Assembly (NCBI RefSeq): GCF_947491715.1
Contig: NZ_CANLKR010000004.1
Coordinates: forward strand, 62,001-126,000
DNA: 64,000 nucleotides
Source of the DNA: an uncultured Shewanella sp.
GTDB lineage: Bacteria; Pseudomonadota; Gammaproteobacteria; Enterobacterales; Shewanellaceae
Direction of reading: 5' to 3'
Shown here: positions 55,335 to 64,000 of the stretch, piece after piece
Position numbering within the stretch: the first letter of the stretch is position 1
Layout: every line of letters begins with the position of its first letter
Notes under the pieces: model-generated
Told to the model about the DNA's origin: nothing
Seen by the model: only the letters and a program-made list of their open reading frames with translations
The model's database searches: none
Translations under genes and position numbers: made by a program

Positions 55335-56648
55335 GTGAGCACTAATAAATTAAACCGCAAAGATACGCTAGCTCTTGGGTTGATGACTTTTGCCTTTTTT
55401 CTTGGTGCTGGCAATTTGATATTCCCACCTTTTATTGGCTTTTGGGCTGGAAAAAACATGATGTTAGCTATGTTTGGTTTTTTGCTGACAGGTGTGGGAC
55501 TGCCCTTATTGGCATTAATGGCTGTGGCTAAATCCAATGGACAAGTCTTTGCTTTGTTACCAAAAAGTGTAGCAACATTTTTATCTTTTTTGATTTTTAT
55601 TATTATAGGTCCTGCATTTGCTGTCCCTCGTACGGCATTAGTTGCCTATGATATTGGCTTTTTACCTTTCCTTGGAGAACATTTACCTCAATTGAATGTT
55701 TGGGGACTAAATATAAACTTCGCTCAATGTTTATATACCTTGGTTTTTTTTATCTTGGTATTATTTTTTGCATTATCACCGGGTAAGTTAATCGATACTG
55801 TGGGAAAAACTCTTACGCCGATAATGATTATTCTGCTGCTTTGTTTAGCTATTGCTGTGATGGTATTGCCCAGTATTCCTCTACAGAATGCCCAAGGTGA
55901 TTATCAATCCAATCCTTTCATCAGTGGAGTTTTGCAAGGTTATAATACCATGGACGCGTTAGGGGCATTAGTATTTGGTATTTTATTGATTGATGTGTTG
56001 CATCAGAAAGGCATAAATAAAAAAGGGATGCAAAAGCGTTATTTAGTTCGTGGGGCTTTGATTGCGGCAATGGGGCTGGCTTTTGTTTACCTTGGACTGT
56101 TTTATTTAGGGGCGACGTCTACTGATTTAGGCTATATTCCCAATGATGGAGGGCAAGTATTAACGAGTTATGTGACTCAGCATTTTCATTATTGGGGATT
56201 AATATTACTGTCAATGGTTGTTAGTTTAGCTTGTCTTACTACTGCTGTTGGCGTGCTTGGTGCCTGCGCTGAGTTTTTTAATGAACAACTACCAATGCTT
56301 TCATATACGAGTTATCTGATTCTTTTTTCCATTGTTTGTATTATTGTGACCAATGTCGGCTTACCGGAGTTAATTATGATGAGTGAGCCGATTTTACGTG
56401 TTATTTACCCTGTTGCTATTGCTCTTATCGTATCCATTTTTTTAACGTCCCGTTTTTCACGACCGACTTTTTCACATTGTTTGATTGTAGGAGTGACCTT
56501 TATTTTTAGTTGTGTCGATGGTTTAGCAAACATTGGCGTGACTTTTCACTTTTTATCTTTTATGCCACTTCAAGCGCAAGCATTGACGTGGTTACTACCT
56601 ACTGCACTGACGATAGCGTTATGTTTGTTATTGAGAAAATCGACATAA
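55335..56648 (+). CDS. brnQ: branched-chain amino acid:cation symporter BrnQ, copy 2
   Basis: A 437-residue paralogue of the upstream gene, with the same motifs (ALGLMTFAFFLGAGNLIFPP, LQGYNTMDALGALVFGILL). The start is GTG 55335. An out-of-frame ATG at 55324 overlaps it and ends within five codons (MSHR stop), so it could act as a tiny leader. Differences throughout show an old duplication; the two may differ in affinity or regulation. Confidence 0.93.
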   Translation: MSTNKLNRKDTLALGLMTFAFFLGAGNLIFPPFIGFWAGKNMMLAMFGFLLTGVGLPLLALMAVAKSNGQVFALLPKSVATFLSFLIFIIIGPAFAVPRTALVAYDIGFLPFLGEHLPQLNVWGLNINFAQCLYTLVFFILVLFFALSPGKLIDTVGKTLTPIMIILLLCLAIAVMVLPSIPLQNAQGDYQSNPFISGVLQGYNTMDALGALVFGILLIDVLHQKGINKKGMQKRYLVRGALIAAMGLAFVYLGLFYLGATSTDLGYIPNDGGQVLTSYVTQHFHYWGLILLSMVVSLACLTTAVGVLGACAEFFNEQLPMLSYTSYLILFSIVCIIVTNVGLPELIMMSEPILRVIYPVAIALIVSIFLTSRFSRPTFSHCLIVGVTFIFSCVDGLANIGVTFHFLSFMPLQAQALTWLLPTALTIALCLLLRKST

Positions 56649-56728
56649 ATGAGCCTCTTGGGCTTGTCTTTTCGGTTATCTTGTAGGTAAGATCACCTTT
56701 AATTGAATGAGTCAACATTGAGCATATT

Positions 56729-57211
56729 ATGAAAATCGCTATGATTGCAGCGATGGCGAAAAACAGAGTGATAGGGAAAGATAATCAAATGCCGTGGCAT
56801 TTGCCTGAAGATCTTCGTCATTTCAAAGCCATGACAATAAATAAACCTATCGTGATGGGGAGAAAAACATTTGAGTCTATAGGCCGCCCTTTACCAGGTA
56901 GGCAAAATATTGTGATCACGAGACAAGCAGATTTTTCAGCAGCTGGGATCACTGTTGTCGATTCCATTGAGGCCGCTATCCGCTCAGTAAAAGAGTGCGA
57001 TGAATTGGTGATTATTGGTGGTGGGCAATTATACACGGCGATGTTACCAAAAGCTGATTGTTTGTATCTAACAGAAATTAATCTTGAAGTTGAAGGTGAT
57101 ACCTTTTTTCCTTATTGGAATGATGGTTCTTGGACAGAAGTGAGTCGAGTTAATGAAAAAAATAGTCATGGATTAGAATATTCCTTTATCAATATGGTTA
57201 AAAAATGTTAA
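56729..57211 (+). CDS. folA: dihydrofolate reductase
   Basis: A 160-residue enzyme. IAAMAKNRVIGKDNQMPWHL and PEDLRHFKAMT (catalytic Asp), GRKTFESIGRPLPGR (NADPH binding) and VIIGGGQLY are all present. It makes tetrahydrofolate and is the trimethoprim target. It is 80 bp after brnQ copy 2 and probably has its own promoter. Confidence 0.97.
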   Translation: MKIAMIAAMAKNRVIGKDNQMPWHLPEDLRHFKAMTINKPIVMGRKTFESIGRPLPGRQNIVITRQADFSAAGITVVDSIEAAIRSVKECDELVIIGGGQLYTAMLPKADCLYLTEINLEVEGDTFFPYWNDGSWTEVSRVNEKNSHGLEYSFINMVKKC

Positions 57212-57303
57212 ATTGTATCAGTTTAACATTGTATTCAAAGGATTAGTCAGTACGACTTTCGTGCTTTCTTTGGGTTAATAAAAATAAGATAAGGGAGTGC
57301 CCG

Positions 57304-57693
57304 ATGCGTTTGTTACCTACCGCTATGGCTTCGTTGATTGTAGTGTCTTCATTTTCCGCCCCAGTTCAAGCCGATCCACAACAATTGGCTGCCAATATTT
57401 GTCACTATGTAAAGAGTGATGATAAAAATCGTTTACGGAAGAAGTTAAAAGAAAACCGCTTAAAGTTACGAAATATTTATTCTGGTATTTCATGTGATGG
57501 AAAAAGTTTGTTGCGAACGGCTTTGGATGCTAAAGCTGATAAAATCGGTACCTTTGTCGCTAAACGCTTGTCAGTGAAAGAGTTGAAATCTGTTGAAGCA
57601 GATGGTCAAACCATCATTGATTGGGCGAAAGCAAAAGGTTATACATCGAGTAATATCACTTCTGCCATTGAGGCTAGAATAGCGGGTAGTTAA
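57304..57693 (+). CDS. exported DUF3718-type protein
   Basis: A 129-residue protein with a signal peptide (cleavage after VQA). The mature part has two cysteines (NICHYV and GISCDGKSLL), matching the small DUF3718 family common in Shewanella and Vibrio. It is basic and helical. The function is unknown. Site GGGAG precedes the ATG. Confidence 0.75.
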   Translation: MRLLPTAMASLIVVSSFSAPVQADPQQLAANICHYVKSDDKNRLRKKLKENRLKLRNIYSGISCDGKSLLRTALDAKADKIGTFVAKRLSVKELKSVEADGQTIIDWAKAKGYTSSNITSAIEARIAGS

Positions 57694-57705
57694 CCGGAGT
57701 AACAT

Positions 57706-57735
57706 AAAAATACCGAATTGAGGTTCGGTATTTTT
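57706..57735. terminator. bidirectional terminator between the DUF3718-type gene and the chemoreceptor gene
   Basis: AAAAATACCGAA (57706-57717) / TTCGGTATTTTT (57724-57735) with loop TTGAGG; T tracts on both strands. Confidence 0.92.
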
Positions 57736-57751
57736 ATGTTCAGTGGTGATG

Positions 57752-59773
57752 TTATATTTTAAATTCTTTCACAGAGGCTTGTAATTCTTCCGCAAGCTGA
57801 GCAACTTGATGGCTTGATTGGGCCGTTTGATCCGCACCTGTTGCAGTTTCTTCTGATATAGATGCTATATGTTCTAATTTTTCAGATACTTGTTGGCTAA
57901 CGATGTGTTGCTCTTCTGCTGCTTGAGTGATATGAGTCCCTGAATCATGTGCTTTATGGACAGCATGGCTAATACTTTCTAATGCATTATTGGCTTGCTC
58001 TGTCTTATCAACGCATGAGTTGGCTTGCTCTTTACCCAGCTCCATTACTGATACAGCGTGTTCTGCGCCTTGTTGAAGCACTTCGATCATTTGCTGTATT
58101 TCTTGTGTGGAATCTTGTGTGCGAGAGGCGAGACTTCTTACTTCATCGGCGACAACAGCAAATCCTCTTCCTTGTTCTCCTGCTCGTGCAGCTTCAATGG
58201 CAGCATTCAATGCTAATAAATTTGTTTGATCGGCAATGCCACGGATCACATCTAAAATTGATCCAATAGACGCACTATCAGCATGTAATTGATTGATAAC
58301 TTTACCCGCTTTTGAAACCTCATCAGCAAGAGCTAAAATGGTTTGTTTATTCTCATCGGCGATGAGCCTCATATGTTGACTTTCATCATCGGCGGCCTTT
58401 ATTTCGGTTAGAGCGGCATTGGCACTTAACGTGACTTGCTGTGCGCTGGAATGTAATTGAGTTGTGGCAGCTGCAACTTGGTCGACTTGATTTTTTTGTT
58501 CTTGGATCCCAACTGTTGTTTGCGCTGTGATAGCGGAGGTTTCCTCTGCCGCAGCTGCAAGTTGATCTGAGCGATGTAAAATGCCTTCTATTAATTGGCG
58601 AAGGCTGTCGATTAAGCGATTACAATTTCTTGATAGTTTAGCGAATTCATCGTGGCCTTCTTCATTGAGTTTATGAGTTAAATCGCCTGAAGCGAGAATA
58701 TTAAAAGCTTGATTAACATTATTCAGTGAGCGCTTTAATGGCCAAATGACAGCAATGCTGACAATGATGGACACTATGATGGCTATGATCCCTAAAATAA
58801 GGGTATTGACACTGGCTGAGTGAATATTGTCAATGGCTGTAAGGCTGACTTTTTGAGACATAGACTCAATCGCATAAGTCAATTTTTTCATTGACTCATC
58901 TGTATTACTCAATTCTAGCTCTATCTGAGAAAATAAGTTATTAGCTGACTGCTGACTTTCAAGGACTTGGCTTTTGAGCATTAAAATAGAATTGTTACCT
59001 TCTATGAGGGCAAATAATACTATGGCTTCATCATTTATTTTGCGGATGACATCGGTATCAATGATGTGTCCCCATGTTTCCGATAAGTAATTTAGTTTAT
59101 TCTTTGTGTCACTCACGATAAAGGTGAGTTCTTTTTGAATGGTATCAAATTTAGCTTGATCTTTAACTTGTAGTAAGTCATAGCTGGTACTGACAATACC
59201 GCTGAATCCAGTATCGATGCTGCTGGCTATCGAAGCAATTTGTTGCTCTTGTGGATCGTCACTGATCTCAAAATCGATTAAATCGAGTAAATAGGAGGCA
59301 GTATCGTCTGCTGTATTTTCAATGGTATCCATTTTTTCCAAAAGGCGTTCTTTCGTTAGCAGTGTGGCTTTATGAGTGGTCAGTAGGCGTCGACTATTTT
59401 CATTGAATGCTTGATAATTTTTGTTCAAGTCGGCCAAAATATTATCAAAGCGAGTGTCATTTTTGACTTGAGCTGCTAATGCTTTTAATTCTCGAGTAAA
59501 TTGTTGGTAATATTGTTCAGATTGAGCAGAAAAAGCATTGATTTTATTGGAATCTTGACTATAAAAAGCAGTGATGTTTTGTTTTTCTTGAAGAAAAAGC
59601 GAACTGGATAAAGTGTGGCTTGATTTTAAAGCAGGAATGCTGACATTTTGTAGCACACTGGTACTGGTTTTTAGCTTATTATTGGTGAGTAAAGCGGCAG
59701 CACCTAATATAATCAATAATAAAGTGACGACACTAAACCCTCCTATTACACGTGTAGCGACATTCATTTTCAT
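57752..59773 (-). CDS. methyl-accepting chemotaxis protein
   Basis: I start at ATG 59773, six bases after GGAG, giving 673 residues; upstream in-frame ATGs lack a site. First helix at about residues 11-30, a large helical periplasmic domain (to about 325) with a helical-bundle character, second helix, HAMP ([15 protein letters not shown]), then the signalling domain with tip [20 protein letters not shown]. The ligand is unknown. It relays stimuli to CheA. Confidence 0.93.
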   Translation of the reverse strand: MKMNVATRVIGGFSVVTLLLIILGAAALLTNNKLKTSTSVLQNVSIPALKSSHTLSSSLFLQEKQNITAFYSQDSNKINAFSAQSEQYYQQFTRELKALAAQVKNDTRFDNILADLNKNYQAFNENSRRLLTTHKATLLTKERLLEKMDTIENTADDTASYLLDLIDFEISDDPQEQQIASIASSIDTGFSGIVSTSYDLLQVKDQAKFDTIQKELTFIVSDTKNKLNYLSETWGHIIDTDVIRKINDEAIVLFALIEGNNSILMLKSQVLESQQSANNLFSQIELELSNTDESMKKLTYAIESMSQKVSLTAIDNIHSASVNTLILGIIAIIVSIIVSIAVIWPLKRSLNNVNQAFNILASGDLTHKLNEEGHDEFAKLSRNCNRLIDSLRQLIEGILHRSDQLAAAAEETSAITAQTTVGIQEQKNQVDQVAAATTQLHSSAQQVTLSANAALTEIKAADDESQHMRLIADENKQTILALADEVSKAGKVINQLHADSASIGSILDVIRGIADQTNLLALNAAIEAARAGEQGRGFAVVADEVRSLASRTQDSTQEIQQMIEVLQQGAEHAVSVMELGKEQANSCVDKTEQANNALESISHAVHKAHDSGTHITQAAEEQHIVSQQVSEKLEHIASISEETATGADQTAQSSHQVAQLAEELQASVKEFKI

Positions 59774-59926
59774 AGAGGACTCCATCGGTATGTTTACTCG
59801 TGTAAAATCACGTGAATATATAAGCATATCGGCAGTAAAGTGAATGAGTTTAGTCATTTTTTTGCTTTTTTTAACTTTAATTTAACCTTAATAAGTAAAG
59901 GCTAAATAAAGTGTATTGATAGTTCA

Positions 59927-61414
59927 TTATTTGAGTCGGTTGAGGTGTGATTTTTCAGAGGGATCGTGCTTGCAAACAGACTTACCATTGATAGCTAAAT
60001 TATGGAGTGAAATAAATGATATGAGGTTATAAGACAGTAAAACAAAGGGGGTTAAACATATATGAATGAGGTTACGCAATAAACCCACCTTTTCTTTTTC
60101 AAGATGAAAGAAATGGATAAAAAGGCTATCAATACAAAAGACCCACACAATAAAAATCCATGGGATCAGGCCCAAAACATACCAAATTTCAGGATTATTT
60201 GTATGCTGATAATGATGCCAAATCGGGATGGCGATTAATGTCGCAAAAAAAATAATGCTTTGAAAGATACCGTAGAGTAAAGTCATTGTGAGCGTTAAGC
60301 GACTTGTTATCATTAGTCCCATGTTGAAGGCTTTAGTGCAAATGTAATGAAATACTTCAAATGCGCCAATGCTCCACCTTTTTGTCTGTCGGTGCCACTC
60401 ACTTAATTCTTCCTGCCAATTATCACCTGAAGTCGGGCCGCAAATAACAGGTAAATAAACAGGGCGCAACCGAACTTTACCTTTGCGAGTATTCATCGTG
60501 GAGACAAAATAGTGCATATCTTCCATTTGATAATTGGGATCAAAAAAGTCATTGTCTATGCATAATGTTAACGACGACGAATAAACGCTCATTGAATGGA
60601 CTTGGAAAGGTATATTGAAACCTATCATCCAAATTGTTCTAAAAAGTGCGGTTATTCTTGTAAAAAAAGGTGCTTGATTGAGATTCCAGTTATAGAATAA
60701 TGCGGCTTGCCATATGGCGTTCTCTCCAATGGTCTCTGGGATTGATTCATAGTCATGGGCGATATACTCTAAATATCGACGATGTAGAAGTGTATCTGAG
60801 TCCATAACGGTTAAAAGAATATGATTGAGATTGAAATCATGGGGAAGCTTGTGGATCATGGCTAAAACTTGTTTTACCGCAAAACGTTCATTACTGCACT
60901 TTCCTGGTATTTCATTTTCAATATCACTTGGATGGACCGTGATGTTAAATAAATAGAATCGCGTTTCATACTTACCCTTTAAAGTGTGTTTCGAGGCATT
61001 GAGATTGGGGCTTTTAGCTTCAAAACTGATGTTCAGAATAATGTTGTGTTGAGCATTAATTGTTTGTTTGAGTATGGATTCGATAGACTGTTGGATAACT
61101 TCAATGGGTTCTTCAAAGCAGGGAATTATAATTAGGTGTTTTGTCGCTGCTTTGTTCGGTACAGTGATTACCTTTTTATTTTCGATGAGCATTCGGCTAA
61201 AAAAATATCCACTTAATACTATCATTAGTAGCATTAAACTGGCTTGTAACCCCCAGATCATTATTGAAAAGTGGTAGCCTTTTTCTGGATTAACTTGCCA
61301 AAGGTGCCCAGCAAGAAATAAGATCCCCCAAAGTGTAGGCAATAATAATAAGTACCAACGAAATATTTGTCGATTTTTCATGTAATTTAGCATCTTGGTT
61401 GATTCACTTATCAA
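59927..61414 (-). CDS. membrane-bound family 2 glycosyltransferase
   Basis: A 495-residue protein with two N-terminal helices, a cytoplasmic GT-A domain and four or so C-terminal helices, as in processive synthases. LIIIPCFEEP opens the GT2 fold. LTVMDSDTLLHRRYL supplies the DxD, MEDMHY the catalytic acidic region, and RQTKRWSIGAF the Q/RxxRW product-binding motif. Substrate unknown; it stands alone without polysaccharide genes nearby. The start could also be at 61381. Confidence 0.8.
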   Translation of the reverse strand: MISESTKMLNYMKNRQIFRWYLLLLPTLWGILFLAGHLWQVNPEKGYHFSIMIWGLQASLMLLMIVLSGYFFSRMLIENKKVITVPNKAATKHLIIIPCFEEPIEVIQQSIESILKQTINAQHNIILNISFEAKSPNLNASKHTLKGKYETRFYLFNITVHPSDIENEIPGKCSNERFAVKQVLAMIHKLPHDFNLNHILLTVMDSDTLLHRRYLEYIAHDYESIPETIGENAIWQAALFYNWNLNQAPFFTRITALFRTIWMIGFNIPFQVHSMSVYSSSLTLCIDNDFFDPNYQMEDMHYFVSTMNTRKGKVRLRPVYLPVICGPTSGDNWQEELSEWHRQTKRWSIGAFEVFHYICTKAFNMGLMITSRLTLTMTLLYGIFQSIIFFATLIAIPIWHHYQHTNNPEIWYVLGLIPWIFIVWVFCIDSLFIHFFHLEKEKVGLLRNLIHICLTPFVLLSYNLISFISLHNLAINGKSVCKHDPSEKSHLNRLK

Positions 61415-61917
61415 AGGCTTATGTTGAGTTAATCTTAAGCTGTATCAAGTATAGAAGTTATTGAGTATTTTTTAGTTTTATTGGCAAATGGCTTGACGTA
61501 GAATGACTATGCTTTCAACAATTCGTCTAGCCTAAATCACTTTTCATTCCAGTTGAGTATGTCATTTTATATTGATTTAGCTATATGTGTAGAGGGCTTA
61601 TTTTATTAATGAATTCACTTGGCTTGTGCATTATTTCAAGGTTTGTTATTAAGCTAAATAATTTTTAAAATGTTCCAATATTGTTTTAAATGTTTACTAA
61701 ATGTTTTTACATGGTGTTTTTTGATTGTTTATGTAAGTTTAATGTCCTGTTTTAACATTTTTAACACAAGTTGATTTTTATATAACCATCTGAAATGTTA
61801 GATATTAATTAAAAAAGACTTAACCTTATTGCAATGTGAATGGATACTCGATAGTTTATAGCCGTTATATTATTAAGAGATCCTATTTAATAGGTTAAGC
61901 GGAGCTAATTACTGACC
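61415..61917. other. intergenic region upstream of aroG
   Basis: About 500 bp, AT-rich, no gene. It must hold the divergent promoters of the glycosyltransferase and aroG. TTTTTACA/TGTTTAC half-sites near 61690-61712 recall TyrR boxes but do not form a proper 18-bp match. Confidence 0.4.
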
Positions 61918-62970
61918 ATGTATTACCAAAATGATGATGTTCGTATTAATAAGATTAAAGAGCTGTTGCCCCCCATTGCTATTTTAGAACGATTTCCGGC
62001 GACACAGAACGCATCTGCTACAGTATTTAATGCTCGAGAAAATATTCATAATCTATTAGCAAAAAAAGATGATCGTTTGCTTGTGGTTATCGGACCTTGC
62101 TCGATTCATGATACTGAAGCCGCAATGGAATATGGTCAACGTTTGGTTAAACTGCGTGAAAAATATAAAGATCAACTCGAAATTGTTATGCGGGTTTATT
62201 TTGAAAAACCAAGAACCACAGTTGGGTGGAAAGGTTTGATTAATGATCCCTATATGGATAATAGTTTTAAGATTAACGACGGGCTACGTACTGCTCGTAA
62301 GTTACTCTTAGATTTGAATAACATGGGGATGCCTACAGCGGGTGAGTTTCTTGATATGATCACGCCACAGTATGTTGCAGATTTAATGTGCTGGGGAGCT
62401 ATTGGAGCCCGTACGACTGAATCTCAAGTTCATCGGGAACTGGCTTCAGGATTATCTAGCCCTGTTGGGTTTAAGAATGGCACAGATGGTACAATAAAAG
62501 TGGCGATTGATGCTATTGGTGCAGCCAGTGCGGCACATCATTTTTTATCTGTTACTAAGTTTGGGCATTCAGCGATTGTGGAAACCAAGGGGAATCCAGA
62601 TTGCCATATTATTCTACGGGGTGGAAAAGAGCCCAATTATAGTGCTGAACATGTTGCGCGGATCAGTGAACAGTTGAGTAAAGTCGGTCTAGCTCAAAAT
62701 ATTATGATTGACTTTAGTCATGCCAATAGTAGTAAACAGTTTCAGCGTCAAATGTTGGTAGCTGATAATGTTGCTTCACAAATATCTCAAGGTGAACAAG
62801 CGATTTTTGGTGTCATGGTAGAAAGTCATCTTGTTGAAGGACGTCAAGATCACGTGTCAGGTCAATCACTTTGTTATGGTCAAAGCATTACGGATGCTTG
62901 CATTGGTTGGGATGATACAGAAGTATTATTAAAAACACTTAATGACAGTATCTTGGAACGTAGAGGGTAA
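61918..62970 (+). CDS. aroG: 3-deoxy-7-phosphoheptulonate synthase (AroG type)
   Basis: A 350-residue type I DAHP synthase, the first step of the shikimate pathway. The N terminus MYYQNDDVRINKIKELLPP is very close to E. coli AroG (phenylalanine-regulated). Metal and substrate motifs include VVIGPCSIHD (metal cysteine), EKPRTTVGWKGLINDP, GAIGARTTESQVHRE and DFSHANSSKQ. Length equals AroG. The N-terminal similarity to AroG makes Phe feedback likely; AroF/AroH remain possible. Confidence 0.94.
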   Translation: MYYQNDDVRINKIKELLPPIAILERFPATQNASATVFNARENIHNLLAKKDDRLLVVIGPCSIHDTEAAMEYGQRLVKLREKYKDQLEIVMRVYFEKPRTTVGWKGLINDPYMDNSFKINDGLRTARKLLLDLNNMGMPTAGEFLDMITPQYVADLMCWGAIGARTTESQVHRELASGLSSPVGFKNGTDGTIKVAIDAIGAASAAHHFLSVTKFGHSAIVETKGNPDCHIILRGGKEPNYSAEHVARISEQLSKVGLAQNIMIDFSHANSSKQFQRQMLVADNVASQISQGEQAIFGVMVESHLVEGRQDHVSGQSLCYGQSITDACIGWDDTEVLLKTLNDSILERRG

Positions 62971-62981
62971 AGTCAGAGGAT

Positions 62982-63008
62982 TATGGAGGTTATTTTTATA
63001 CCTCCATA
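62982..63008 (+). terminator. possible terminator after aroG
   Basis: TATGGAGGT (62982-62990) / ACCTCCATA (63000-63008), 9 perfect pairs, but only a scattered T tract follows. Confidence 0.5.
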
Positions 63009-63043
63009 TAAGGGTTTATTTTTAATTTTATAATCGAATGTTC

Positions 63044-63217
63044 TTAGGCTCGTTGGCTCAGTAAATAGTCATTGGCTTTTGCTAAGCTTCCAAAGGATGC
63101 GATTAAGTTATTTTGACCTTTTTCTTGGATTTCAGGGTTACCCGATTGGGTCATCATCCATATCCAAGTTTGGATGAGTGGTAATGGTGGGTATTGTATA
63201 TTTGATGAATCCAACAT
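63044..63217 (-). CDS. small protein of unknown function, 57 residues
   Basis: Minus-strand ATG at 63217 preceded by AAGGGGCAACA. The product begins MLDSSNIQYPPLPLIQTW and ends LAKANDYLLSQRA, with WIWMMTQSGNPEIQEKG between. It looks like a folded helical mini-protein. I cannot name the family. Convergent with aroG. Confidence 0.65.
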   Translation of the reverse strand: MLDSSNIQYPPLPLIQTWIWMMTQSGNPEIQEKGQNNLIASFGSLAKANDYLLSQRA

Positions 63218-63646
63218 TGTTGCCCCTTGCTTGAATCTGAGTGAGAATACTTTTTTGCTAACTCAATAATATGAATGTTCGATATTTTTGAGGTTTAAAG
63301 CTACAGTTTACAACCTTTACAAAGGTTAACAATATTCGACTTAATGTTAAATCTTTTTTTACATATATGGCTAACCTTTTTTAGGTAATTTTTATTGTTT
63401 TTATATTGAAACAATTTTATTGAAAGATATTGAACATAATGATGCACAAATATTGTTGGGAAAGAGATTATAAAACAATAAGCTTAGTTTGTTTGTTTTA
63501 TGCGTTTTTTTCGGTGAATTGGAAGTGTTTTAGAGTAAATATGCGAATTTTTTAACTAAAAAATCAAAAAAAAGAGTGCATATTGTGTGAATATGAATTA
63601 ATTTAGATATGGTTTTATTAAAAATTGTGCTATTTGGGCGGTGGTT
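63218..63646. other. AT-rich intergenic region
   Basis: About 430 bp, very AT-rich, with T and A runs (63537-63575) and no ORF. It presumably holds divergent promoters for the two small genes. Nothing specific recognised. Confidence 0.35.
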
Positions 63647-63910
63647 ATGAAAAATATTCCTTTACAAGTCAACATTGAAGGTCAGGGCACCAAAGTTAAT
63701 ACTGATTGGTTAGCGATAATGGCGACACTTAAGAAAAGAGGTTTATCTCAGTTAGAGCTTGAATCTGTCTATTGTGAAGTCAATGCGGGAATGCTTGTGA
63801 CAACGCGTGGGCTGACGCTAGCGAGATGGGTACCTTCAGAGTCATTAAACGGCATTATTAAAGAAGGAAGCTTACCTTCACAAGAAAGTCCTAATTTAGT
63901 TACAGCTTGA
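63647..63910 (+). CDS. small protein of unknown function, 87 residues
   Basis: I start at ATG 63647, two codons after a GTG. The protein (MKNIPLQVNIEGQGTKVNTD...) is soluble, with a central KKRGLSQLELESVYCEVNAG and no signal peptide. It resembles no family I know. Codon use is normal for the window. The window ends 90 bp later. Confidence 0.6.
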   Translation: MKNIPLQVNIEGQGTKVNTDWLAIMATLKKRGLSQLELESVYCEVNAGMLVTTRGLTLARWVPSESLNGIIKEGSLPSQESPNLVTA

Positions 63911-64000
63911 CGGGTGTGATTGATGACGTAACTAGGCTCAATATAAATTAATGGTAGATATCACTGGGTTATTTAATATAGATTAACTATAAGCGACACC

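Noticed and set aside
61680..61760. TyrR box upstream of aroG
   Set aside because: Only half-sites (TTTTTACA) are seen; no 18-bp TGTAAA-N6-TTTACA match.

Overview
The window looks like a chromosomal segment of a marine gamma-proteobacterium, most likely a Shewanella or close relative. The evidence is the gene content and order (luxS, a six-gene Na+-NQR operon with apbE and nqrM, paired bacterioferritins, dinB, pepD, the lipA to rsfS cell-wall and lipoate cluster, tandem brnQ, folA, a DUF3718-type protein, aroG), high protein similarity to enteric and Vibrio homologues, and moderate-to-low G+C. The genus is an inference from synteny; no rRNA is present.

Layout. 1-1281: tail of an AlkB-like dioxygenase, a BolA protein and LuxS. 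1866-9130: nqrABCDEF, a terminator, then apbE and nqrM, i.e. the sodium-pumping NADH:quinone oxidoreductase plus its flavin transferase and its maturation factor. 9500-10452: two bacterioferritin subunits with complementary heme and ferroxidase residues behind a possible Fur box. 10799-12252: a 58-residue ORF and an MHS-type transporter. 12482-16903: a 1473-residue secreted curlin-repeat protein with a long charged 11-residue repeat stalk. 17374-21813: dinB under a perfect LexA box, pepD, and an M17 aminopeptidase. 22053-22530: two apparent short standalone transcripts, one with a 32-residue ORF.

22599-41811 is the main accessory feature: a complete P2-type contractile tail locus with no integrase, terminase, portal, capsid or replication genes. 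I read it as an R-type tailocin. A LexA/CI-like self-cleaving repressor with its own operators faces a small regulatory operon that ends in a Q-like antiterminator. A terminator and two nearly identical 57-bp repeats with TATAAT elements follow. Then come lysis genes (SAR-type endolysin, Rz, nested Rz1, holin), baseplate genes (V, W, J, I), a fibre-anchor protein, two successive receptor-binding/chaperone cassettes, sheath, tube, a frameshifted tail chaperone (E/E'), tape measure, U, X and D. Terminators after the tube and tape-measure genes fit a requirement for antitermination. Many gene ends in this block carry decaying tandem copies of their own last codons and stop, and gpD is preceded by two truncated copies of its own 5' end.

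42018-53161 returns to core genes: holD-rimI, then on the minus strand rsfS, rlmH, mrdA, rodA, mltB, rlpA, dacA, ybeD, lipB, lipA, interrupted by a LysE-family exporter on the plus strand. A T/G-rich non-coding block (53162-53833) marks the point where the usual leuS-nadD neighbours are missing. 53834-64000 holds two BrnQ carriers, folA, a small exported protein, a chemoreceptor, a membrane glycosyltransferase, aroG, and two small proteins of unknown function.

Functional links: SOS induction probably connects dinB (LexA) and the tailocin (RecA-stimulated cleavage of its own repressor). The nqr, apbE and nqrM genes form one assembly pathway. The lipA to rsfS cluster couples lipoylation, septal and elongation peptidoglycan synthesis and ribosome silencing.
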